A DNA stretch of 64,000 bases from Chryseobacterium turcicum (GTDB lineage Bacteria; Bacteroidota; Bacteroidia; Flavobacteriales; Weeksellaceae): positions 1,778,001-1,842,000 of the forward strand of contig NZ_JAJNAY010000001.1 in the NCBI RefSeq assembly GCF_021010565.1, in the 5' to 3' direction. The notes beneath the pieces were generated by a model that had not been told where the DNA came from, did no database searches, and saw nothing but the letters and a program-made list of their open reading frames with translations. This document shows, one piece after another, positions 17,617 through 24,749 of this stretch. The translations under genes and the position numbers were made by a program. The first letter of the stretch is position 1. The number at the start of each line of letters is the position of its first letter.

Positions 17617-18599
17617 TATGTATATCCGTAATTGTCCATAATTTCGTATATTTACCTATAGTTTAATAAGTTAGATGGATATATTTAGTTTTACAGCTCA
17701 TTTTGGTACTGAGGAAGATTGCAAAATTCATTTTAAAGAGCAGAGAGATAAAATTGGGGTTGTTTGTAAATGCGGTCACAATGAGCATTTCTGGATTAAA
17801 AGTATCTGGAGCTACGAATGCAAAAAGTGTCGTAAAAGGATTTCCTTGAAGAGCGGTACGATTATGCAGAACTCAAATCTTTCTTTTTTAGTTTGGTACA
17901 AAACCATGTTTCTGATGAGCGTTACCAAGAAAGGTTTTTCGTCTAAAGAAATCCAGAAACAATTAGGATTAAAGCGTTATGAGCCAGTTTGGGCAATGGT
18001 TCATAAACTAAGAAAAGCCATGGGAACCCGCGATGAAAGATATACTTTGGAAGGGATGATAGAGTTTGATGAAGGATATTTCACGGTAGAATCCAGCGAG
18101 ATTGAACAAGAAAAAGGAGTTCGAGGCAGAGGTGCAGCAGGCAAACAAAACGTTGCTGTGATGGCTGAATCTACCCCTTTGGAGAATCTTGAAACTGGAG
18201 AAAAATCTAGTTCTTGTAGGTATTTTAAGGCTAAAGTTTTAGAAACGCATCTTTCCTTAGAAATTAATGAAACCATTAAAGAATGTATCGATAATGAAAG
18301 TATTGTTTTCACTGATAAAAGCACATCTTACGTAGATATTTCTGATTTTGTTGAGCTTCATATTACAGAAAAATCGGACAAAGAAACTACGGAAGAGATT
18401 TTAAAATGGGTTCATATTACCATCAGCAATGCGAAGCGAAATTTATTGGGAAATTATCATAAAATCAAAAGAAAGTACTTACAACTATACTTAAATGAAT
18501 TTATCTACAAACTAAACCGAAGATATTTTGGAGACCAACTCTTCGAAAGGCTCATTATTGCTAACATTACGGCAGTATGATGAAAAACGGATATACATA
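17617..18599 (+). mobile_element. Insertion sequence, IS1595 family (983 bp)
   Basis: Terminal inverted repeats begin TATGTATATCCGT at both ends (13 identical bases, then partial similarity). The 8-bp target duplication TTGATTTT lies at 17609-17616 and 18600-18607, and 8 bp is the usual length for IS1595-type elements. One transposase gene fills it. The ends and target copies are intact, so the element could still be mobile. Confidence 0.9.
17675..18580 (+). CDS. IS1595-family transposase
   Basis: A 301-residue DDE-type transposase. The N-terminus has the zinc-ribbon typical of the family (CKCGH at about 31-35 and CKKC at about 49-52). It is followed by a helix-turn-helix-like region (MSVTKKGFSSKEIQKQLGL) and the ISXO2-like DDE domain starting with GMIEFDEGYF (about 128-137), which contains the first catalytic Asp. 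The second catalytic Asp is likely in IVFTDKSTSYVDI (about 209-221). The length fits an intact enzyme. It belongs to the IS at 17617-18599 and is unrelated in function to its neighbours. Confidence 0.9.
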   Translation: MDIFSFTAHFGTEEDCKIHFKEQRDKIGVVCKCGHNEHFWIKSIWSYECKKCRKRISLKSGTIMQNSNLSFLVWYKTMFLMSVTKKGFSSKEIQKQLGLKRYEPVWAMVHKLRKAMGTRDERYTLEGMIEFDEGYFTVESSEIEQEKGVRGRGAAGKQNVAVMAESTPLENLETGEKSSSCRYFKAKVLETHLSLEINETIKECIDNESIVFTDKSTSYVDISDFVELHITEKSDKETTEEILKWVHITISNAKRNLLGNYHKIKRKYLQLYLNEFIYKLNRRYFGDQLFERLIIANITAV

Positions 18600-18994
18600 T
18601 TGATTTTTAATGTTTTAATATCTTCCAAACTCTCTTCAGAATTTTCTTCAGTATGAGAATATAATACCGGGTGTTTTTGTGCCGCCCAATATATAAAGCT
18701 ATTGCTTTTTGTGAATTTATTGTTTTTAAAGAAAACGATATATCTTTCTACTAATTTCTTTTTAGAATCAAAGCCTTCTACAAAGTAAATTTCTTTTATA
18801 TTGCAGTTTTTTATATTTTTTATTACTTGTTTTTTATAGCTGGTTGATTTTTTGAAATTATGCTTAATGTATGAGTCTACATTAGTGATTGAATTTTGAC
18901 CAAATAAAAATATGGCAAAAAGTAAAAGTATTATTGTTGTTATTTTTTTCATTTTTAGTAATTTATAATGATTTTGATAAGTTGTAATAAGTAT

Positions 18995-20485
18995 TAATTA
19001 GTCATGCCTTAAAATGTATTTAATTTATTGTATTTCAATATTTTAATTAAACAAAACACATAAGCTCTATCTTCTAAATTGCCAAAAAGTTGTATTTTAG
19101 AGTATAGAAAGCGGCAATATGTTAGGCAAAACAAAACAAGATTTACAACAGGATTTATTTAAAACCAGACTCACGGAACTCATTAATATGGAGCATCCAC
19201 TTGTGCAATTAGCCCATGAGCTTGATTGGGATCATTTGGAACAAGAGTTTGAAAAATTCTTTTCAACCCACGGAAGACCCTCTGTTGCCATTCGAAAAAT
19301 TGCCGGTTTATTACTTTTGAAAGAACTGTTTAAAGAAAGCGATGAATCCGTTGTGGAAAGATGGATAGAGAACGCCTATTGGCAATATTTCACGGGAGAA
19401 ACCTTTTTTCAAACCGCACAACCATTTGATCCAAGCCAGTTCGTTCATTTCAGAAAAAGGATAGGAGAAAGAGGTCTGGAATATTTGTTGAGTCAAAGCG
19501 TAAAGCTTCATCCGAGAGCAAAATTTGAAAAAGAAGTTCAAATAGACACGACGGTTCAGGAGAAAAACATCACTTTTCCCACGGATGCAAAACTGGCAAA
19601 AAAAGTGATTGACAATTGCGTGAAAATAGCTAAAAAAGAAGGTATTCCCCAGAGGCAAACCTACAAAAGAGTGAGCAAACAATTGCTGAGAGATGCGTAT
19701 TTTGGTCATCATCCGCGACGAAAAAAGAAAGCATTGATGTCACGGAAAAAGCTTCGGACTTTGGGAAAAAGACTACTTCGTGAATTGGAGAGAAAATTAC
19801 CGGAAACTATTTTAGAAAACTACAAACTGGAGTTTGAAAAGTATCAAAAAGTTTTGACCCAAGAGCGAACTACGAAAGATAAGATTTACAGTTTGCACGA
19901 GCCCCAAACTTCGTGTATTGCAAAAGGGAAATCGGGGAAGGCTTATGAATTTGGGTCAAAAGTAGCGATTGTGAGAGGAAGAAAAACGGGTGTTATCACT
20001 TCCATAAAAAGATTTTCAGGGAATCCACATGACAGCAAAACTTTAGAAGAATCTCTAGCCCAAAGCCAAAGGGTTCGAGAATTAATTGGCGGAACAAGAC
20101 CTGAAATAGCGAGTACAGATCGAGGTTTTCGAGGAGTAAAAGAAATAGAGGGAACTGAAATTTTAATTCCACAAAATAAAAAAGCAAGCACCAAATATGG
20201 GCAAGAAGTTGCCAGAAAAAGATTCCGAGCGAGAGCAGCCATTGAACCTTGTATCTCTCATTTAAAAAGAAGCCATTCTTTAGGTTTAAACTTTCTAAAA
20301 GGAGTTATAGGAGATATCCATAATGCTATTTTAGCGGGGATAGGATACAACTTAAAGCTTCGATTAAATCAGATCAAAGCCCAAATTATTTTTTGCTTTC
20401 AAATAATATTCAACTTTTCAAAAAAAAAAAAAGCCACTATTTTTGTTGAAACTAAAATAGTGGCTTTTTAAGGAATGACTAATTA
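18995..20485 (+). mobile_element. Insertion sequence, IS5-like family (about 1.49 kb)
   Basis: Ends carry inverted repeats GTCATGCCTTAAAA (left, from 19001) and GTCATTCCTTAAAA (right, complement, ending 20479), flanked on both sides by TAATTA. That palindrome may be the target duplication or part of the termini. The element interrupts the 3' end of the minus-strand peptidoglycan hydrolase gene. A hairpin near 20424-20469 (AAAAAGCCACTATTTT/AAAATAGTGGCTTTTT) near the right end may act as a terminator. Confidence 0.82.
19119..20471 (+). CDS. IS5-like DDE transposase
   Basis: A 450-residue protein. The N-terminal DUF772-type region (HPLVQLAHELDWDHLEQEF, GRPSVAIRKIAGLLLLKEL, FRKRIG) is followed by a DDE_Tnp_1 domain with catalytic residues likely in VQIDTTVQEKN (about 142), IASTDRGFRG (about 335-344) and a Glu in ARAAIEPCISHLKRSH (about 376-391). 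The last ~20 residues after an A-rich run read through the terminal hairpin, so the original C-terminus may have been slightly shorter. No sign of inactivation in the catalytic core. Confidence 0.88.
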   Translation: MLGKTKQDLQQDLFKTRLTELINMEHPLVQLAHELDWDHLEQEFEKFFSTHGRPSVAIRKIAGLLLLKELFKESDESVVERWIENAYWQYFTGETFFQTAQPFDPSQFVHFRKRIGERGLEYLLSQSVKLHPRAKFEKEVQIDTTVQEKNITFPTDAKLAKKVIDNCVKIAKKEGIPQRQTYKRVSKQLLRDAYFGHHPRRKKKALMSRKKLRTLGKRLLRELERKLPETILENYKLEFEKYQKVLTQERTTKDKIYSLHEPQTSCIAKGKSGKAYEFGSKVAIVRGRKTGVITSIKRFSGNPHDSKTLEESLAQSQRVRELIGGTRPEIASTDRGFRGVKEIEGTEILIPQNKKASTKYGQEVARKRFRARAAIEPCISHLKRSHSLGLNFLKGVIGDIHNAILAGIGYNLKLRLNQIKAQIIFCFQIIFNFSKKKKATIFVETKIVAF

Positions 20486-21857
20486 GTTCCCCATAATACT
20501 TTCCTGTTGAAATATTTTTATGTCCTTGCTTGAAATCTCCATCCATGTTTACAGATCCTCTATTATATGCAATAGCTGTAAATACTTTTTCTGTGCTATT
20601 TAATATAGTTTTGTTTTTAAGTCTAGGTGTTCTTTGTTGAGCAGCGATTAACTCTTGGAGTAACAGATTTAAACATTTTTCAAAATTTCTCCATTCTTTT
20701 TTTAGAAAATAATTGGGATTAGTTTTAAAATGTTGTAAATCATACTGGAATATCCCATATCCTCTACAGAATTTATTTGGATTTTTATCATAAAGTTGTT
20801 TATATGTAGAGTCCCATTTGCCAACATTTTTTAGTGCTTCACGAGCAATTAAAAACATTTCATTACCTTGGGGATAAGAAAGTAATTCTGTTTTTGTTTT
20901 AGGGAATGCATTTCTATTTGGGCTATCGAGCGTATCTCCTGTACAACAAAGTAGCAATTCGTCTAAACTTGTTTTACCAATTATTTTACTCCAAATATAG
21001 CCGGTTTCCTGATATGCTATTGCTGCTAATAAATCTAAATCGAATGGTGTACCTTGTAATTTATCTTGAATAATTGTACCAAATGTATTTTTGAACCATA
21101 ATAAAACTTTTTCAAGATTTGTATAAGCTTTTACTTTTAAAAGTGATAAGGTACCCCGTCCACAACAATTCCTTTTGTTCTTTGAAAATTAGTCACGGCT
21201 TGTGCAATTTCAGTATTGTATTCATCTGTAATTTCACCATGAAACAAATTTAATTTTTGTAGATTTTCTTTTGTTTCTTTTACGATTTTATTTTTCATGA
21301 CAGGAGAGCTGACATAAAAATTAAAGGGTGGGTTTTGATAGTCAAAAATAAAATCATTATTAATATCATATTGAACATTGTTGATTAATAAACCATACTC
21401 CCATTTTCGACCAATTATTTTACTTTTACAAACACCATCATTTTTACTTTTTGCTTCTATGGTACCTCCATTACCATCACTAAATACAATATGCCCAATA
21501 TCTATATTTTTGAATCCCGGAGACCTAAGAAGAATAGCTCCATAAGTTTGAGCAGCTTCACTAATACTAATTTCTGTGCAATGTGTTTTAATATCCTTTT
21601 CCCAATAACCTGTATATGATTCTTTTCCCCTTATTCCAATTTTGAAATTAGTTGTTTGAAATACTACCCAACTAATAAATTCTGCACAATCCCAAGGTCC
21701 TTTATAATTAGGATTATCAAAGGGAACATTCGCTCCAAACTCATATTTTTCACCAACGTGTTGGTTTGCAATATTTAATAATTCTTTTCCAGTTGCCATA
21801 TCATTAGTTTTTTTTATATTACTTTTTATAATTCTGTTTTCCCAGATTACTTTTAGT

Positions 21858-22289
21858 TTATTTAGATTTAGCCTCAATCCATACTTTATTTAATTTATAA
21901 AGAATATTCTGATATTGTTGTTTAAATAATTCAATCGTGTTTTCATCAATTTGGTAATTTTGTTTTTCTCTGAAATTAATTTCAAATTTTAATTTATATA
22001 TTTCCATCAAGGCATTATTATATGCTATCCACATTCCTTTATTATCAAAAAAGGTATTGTAAGCACTTATTACTGTTATGCATCCGGAAATAATAAGGGC
22101 AATAATTCTTAGTCTGTCTTCTATTTTTTCTAAATTTAATCCTAAAACGATTGTTGAAGTTGCAGCTAAAACTGTTATACTTAAATAAGTACAAAATGCA
22201 ATTCGTCTATAATATAATCTGCTGCTATTGATTCGGGTTATTCTACGATCTATTTGTTCTTTAAGAAATTTTAGCTGTTCAGATTCCAT
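21858..22289 (-). CDS. SLATT/DUF4231-like two-helix membrane protein
   Basis: A 143-residue protein with an N-terminal charged helix (SEQLKFLKEQIDRRITRI), two transmembrane segments at about 31-50 and 61-78, and a C-terminal helical region beginning WIAYNNALMEIYKLKFEINF (about 87-106). This order and the W-x-x-x-x-x-A...E pattern match the SLATT class (DUF4231 and relatives), proposed from comparative genomics as pore-forming effectors in bacterial conflict systems. Its start overlaps the upstream gene by 11 bp, indicating translational coupling, and the peptidoglycan hydrolase gene begins 58 bp after its stop. No SMODS or SLOG nucleotide-signalling partner is visible. Class assignment is by eye. 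Confidence 0.65.
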   Translation of the reverse strand: MESEQLKFLKEQIDRRITRINSSRLYYRRIAFCTYLSITVLAATSTIVLGLNLEKIEDRLRIIALIISGCITVISAYNTFFDNKGMWIAYNNALMEIYKLKFEINFREKQNYQIDENTIELFKQQYQNILYKLNKVWIEAKSK

Positions 22290-23061
22290 CCTTTTTCTCT
22301 TTTAATAATTCAAAAACAATTTTCATCATTTCTATCTGTATATCTTTATGCTCATTCTGAGCTTCAATATTTATATATGGAATTTTATTTTCTTTACAAT
22401 ACACGGATAATGATCCATCATCAGTTGGTTTATCTGTTTCTAATGCAACATTTTTGTTTAGATTCTTTAACTTATCAAAATCTTCTTGCTCTGTTACTAC
22501 AAAATAATCATCAGGATCTACTCCTTTCGCACTAAATACATCTTTTGCATTTACTCCTTTTTTGTAATTAATGATTGATGCAGTTCCATTATTTCCTCCA
22601 TAACCATCCATATTGTTATGCACTGCAATAATGTATTTGTTTTTATTTTTTGTGGAAAATTCTTTTAATAAATCTTTACCAAATTTTTCTAAACCAATTT
22701 TAAATTCTTTAGGATATTTAGAATTAAATGTTCTATTAATTCCTTCAGTAGAAAAAACTCTATTGGGATCGAATTCATAAATTTGATCTTTCAATCCGAA
22801 AATTAAATTTCTTTTACCATTTCCTACTTGGCTTACTTCAAGGAGACTGAAGCTTACCTCTTTCGGCAAACTGTGAAAGGCTTCTATAGCTGTATTTTCG
22901 TCATCATGTAATGATAATAATGTAGCTATCGCAATAGGGTTTTCTGTGTATATGATGTTACATGATTTTGTTCCGAGTGGCAATGTGAATGGTTCATTAT
23001 GGTTTAAATTACATATAAATACTGCCGGTATAAAAAGTAATCTAATGAATTGTGTCTTCAT
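22279..23061 (-). CDS. Exported protein with M14-like zinc-site motif, function unknown
   Basis: A 260-residue protein with a probable signal peptide (residues 1-18, LLFIPAVFICNL). It contains LSLHDDENTAIEAF with His52 and Glu55 in an HxxE arrangement, and a later AVHNNMDGYGG with His148. This layout recalls the zinc ligands of M14 carboxypeptidases and aspartoacylases. Further conserved-looking elements are DPDDYFVVT (182-190), TDDGSLSVY (213-221) and PYINIEAQNEHKDIQ (228-242). I do not recognise a characterised homologue; a peptidase or amidase acting on cell-wall peptides is an inference supported by the neighbouring peptidoglycan hydrolase. It is the first gene of the minus-strand cluster. 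Confidence 0.6.
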   Translation of the reverse strand: MKTQFIRLLFIPAVFICNLNHNEPFTLPLGTKSCNIIYTENPIAIATLLSLHDDENTAIEAFHSLPKEVSFSLLEVSQVGNGKRNLIFGLKDQIYEFDPNRVFSTEGINRTFNSKYPKEFKIGLEKFGKDLLKEFSTKNKNKYIIAVHNNMDGYGGNNGTASIINYKKGVNAKDVFSAKGVDPDDYFVVTEQEDFDKLKNLNKNVALETDKPTDDGSLSVYCKENKIPYINIEAQNEHKDIQIEMMKIVFELLKEKKDGI

Positions 23062-23106
23062 GATTTATAGTTTTATCTATACAAAGCTATACCACATACT
23101 ATACAA

Positions 23107-23134
23107 AAAAAATAGCTATTAATAGCTATTTTTT
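23107..23134. terminator. Perfect palindromic terminator after the LuxR gene
   Basis: A 28-bp perfect palindrome (AAAAAATAGCTATT, then its complement) gives a stem with T-run on either strand. It separates the LuxR-type gene from the SLATT cluster, which therefore probably has its own promoter in 23062-23106. Confidence 0.75.
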
Positions 23135-23139
23135 AATTT

Positions 23140-23916
23140 CTAAATCCATCCTTCTTTTATCGATTTGCTGAGTAATTCTAGTGGAGTGTGCACTTCAGCC
23201 TTGCAAAGAATGTTTTTCCGATGATTATTTACCGTATTCAGGCTTATAAATAATTCTTCAGCGATTGTTTTGCTGTTTTTGCCTTCTACAATGCATTTCA
23301 GAATTTCTTTTTCTCTTTTGGTAAATAGATCAAACGATTTGGTGAGGGGTTCGGTAATCTCTACATTATAGTAAGAGGGCTCATCATCAAAGCCAATAAT
23401 AGAAAAACATGGGATGCCTGATTTTTTAATATGCGTGATATCTGTATGTAAAACTAGGCTTCTGTAATAGTTGTTTTCATCAAATTCTATGGCAACAATC
23501 TGATGGAGTAGGCGTATATAGTTTTGGTTTTTATTCCGTATTCTGTAATCGTGCTGAAATTTGTAGCTGCCTCTTTTTTCTAATGGTAACTTATCAAAAA
23601 AATCGGTCAACTTATTTTCGAAATTCAAAAAATAAGGTTTGTCATCTGGATGAATCTGATCCAGAAAAAAAGAAGCATTTATTTCGCTAGGTTCATATCC
23701 AAGAACATCTTTAATATTGGGGCTGATGAATTCTAATTCCATCTCGCATATATTAAAAATCATATAGTAATGGCGACCGGTTTGAAAAATGTTTAATAAT
23801 CTCTTATGAAGTTCTAATGTTAACTCCAAATCTTTCACGTAAGGTGTATCAGTTTTAATAACTTTACCCCAAACTTCTGTAGCAGCTTGATACAAAGATG
23901 ATTTTGATTTTTTCAT
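23140..23916 (-). CDS. PAS-LuxR transcriptional regulator
   Basis: A 258-residue protein. A PAS fold lies at about 50-165 (YYMIFNICEMELEFISPNIKD, FLDQIHPDDKPYF, QHDYRIRNKNQNYIRLLHQI). A LuxR/GerE-type helix-turn-helix lies at about 195-255 (FTKREKEILKCIVEGKNSKT, IAEELFISLNTVNNHRKNIL). Such one-component regulators are numerous in Chryseobacterium; the PAS domain would sense a small ligand or redox state. It precedes the SLATT/peptidoglycan cluster on the same strand, but a palindromic terminator lies between, so regulation of that cluster is only possible, not shown. Confidence 0.88.
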   Translation of the reverse strand: MKKSKSSLYQAATEVWGKVIKTDTPYVKDLELTLELHKRLLNIFQTGRHYYMIFNICEMELEFISPNIKDVLGYEPSEINASFFLDQIHPDDKPYFLNFENKLTDFFDKLPLEKRGSYKFQHDYRIRNKNQNYIRLLHQIVAIEFDENNYYRSLVLHTDITHIKKSGIPCFSIIGFDDEPSYYNVEITEPLTKSFDLFTKREKEILKCIVEGKNSKTIAEELFISLNTVNNHRKNILCKAEVHTPLELLSKSIKEGWI

Positions 23917-24749
23917 GATAATATTAGTTTTTCACCAAGTATATCTATAGAAAATCAGCAATCTTTATGGTAGTAAACTATTTTTAATGATTTATAGCTT
24001 CTGTCAATATTTGATTGAATAAAATTCTATAAATAATGTAAGGCATTGTGTTCTTGTTTTGAACAAATATAAAGCTTATTTTAACTGAATCTTTTTTATA
24101 ATCAATTATTTTCTGATTATTGGGATAAAACACACGTTATATAGGACTTAGCTTGTTATTTACAGCAAGTGATAGATCACAAATTCTTTACTTCGGTTTC
24201 TAGAGTTGATGAAGCTTACGGAAATAGAAACTTAGTTTGTACTTGTGAGCAGATTTAAGCTTATATGTAATTGAGTTTTTTAGATATAATGAATCCCTTT
24301 CAGAGATTAATCTGACTAAACCCATTGTATATTTTAAATCTTTGTCTTTAGAAAATAAGTGAAACTGCTTCGTTTGTCTTTATTTCAGTTTTCTTATTGA
24401 ACTCTTTGTAATAGATATAGAAATTCTCGAAATGAGAAAACCGCTCAAATGAAAAAGAATTGTAATAGTGATGAAGTCCGAGATTAACATTCTTGCTTTA
24501 CTTTTTAGTTTATTACTCAAAAAGAAATCCTTCGATAATTTTTCAAAAAAAATCATCATTTAATGAATAAATATCCAATATTTTATAAAAATAAGTAATG
24601 AAATCATTTTATTTAATTGGTTGTTTTTCAGTTGTTTAACAATGTTTTTATTGGTTTTTTTGAAAATTATATTTTGAAAATTATTAATTAAGCTAACTTT
24701 AACAATAAAATATTACCTTGGTATCTTTAAATTTTACAAACAAAAAACG
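23917..24749. other. 833-bp non-coding region with gene relics
   Basis: It contains the decayed gcvP tail (24174-24272) and, on the minus strand, a short frame at about 24348-24495 ending LHHYYNSFSFERFSHFENFY and on to EAVSLIF, with a stop in the frame only a few codons upstream. That fragment looks like the C-terminus of a lost gene. The remainder is AT-rich. The promoter of the gene at 24750 must lie in the last 150 bp, but no exact TAnnTTTG box is visible. Confidence 0.6.
24174..24272 (+). repeat. Direct repeat copy B: decayed gcvP 3' end
   Basis: An ungapped 99-bp match to 17267-17365. In the gcvP frame it reads [20 protein letters not shown], then VCTCEQI and a stop where gcvP has Glu (GAA to TAA). 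A half-decayed terminator (ATCCCTTTCAG) follows at about 24291. It is a relic, not a functional gene, and marks the right edge of the first island. Confidence 0.9.

Larger units (their letters stand above)
17437..18952 (-). pseudogene. Small secreted-protein gene split by the IS1595 element
   Basis: The N-terminal part (18600-18952) encodes a signal peptide (residues 1-19, ending FLFGQ) and runs to EDIKTLKI. The C-terminal part (17437-17616) begins KYENGKFIFTNKY and ends YLEEVGCSK. If the 983-bp element and one 8-bp target copy are removed, the frame joins exactly and gives a 174-residue protein with no lesion, so the insertion looks recent. I do not recognise the family. It was the last gene of the minus-strand cluster: its start is 10 bp after the reconstructed stop of the peptidoglycan hydrolase. 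The apparent 146-residue ORF reading into the IS is an artefact. Confidence 0.85.
18963..21799 (-). pseudogene. Three-domain peptidoglycan hydrolase, broken by a frameshift and an IS5 insertion
   Basis: The start MATGKELL at 21799 is preferred to the upstream Met at 21877. Domain 1 (about 1-130) is NlpC/P60- or CHAP-like, with WDCAEFISWV (catalytic Cys) and IDIGHIVFSDG (His). Domain 2 (about 175-225) is peptidoglycan-binding type 1 (LNLFHGEITDEYN, FQRTKGIVVDG). The frame then stops in a run of four G on the coding strand (21154-21157). One added base would continue it as GTLSLLKVKAYTN into a lysozyme/transglycosylase-like domain with AIAYQETG, GYGIFQYD and AIAYNRGS. The IS5 element splits the C-terminus; removing it and one TAATTA gives ELINTYYNLSKSL and a stop at 18963-18965. 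The restored length is about 450 residues. The frameshift could be real or a sequencing error. Confidence 0.8.

Noticed and set aside
18512..18952. 146-residue ORF as an intact gene
   Set aside because: Its last ~29 residues are IS1595 sequence; the true gene continues at 17616 after the element.
20418..20957. 179-residue minus-strand ORF read as its own gene
   Set aside because: It begins at an internal TTG and its end reads through the IS5 terminus; it is the C-terminal domain of the broken peptidoglycan hydrolase.
24174..24272. Second functional gcvP fragment
   Set aside because: Only 99 bases match, with an in-frame stop and no upstream coding sequence; it is a relic.
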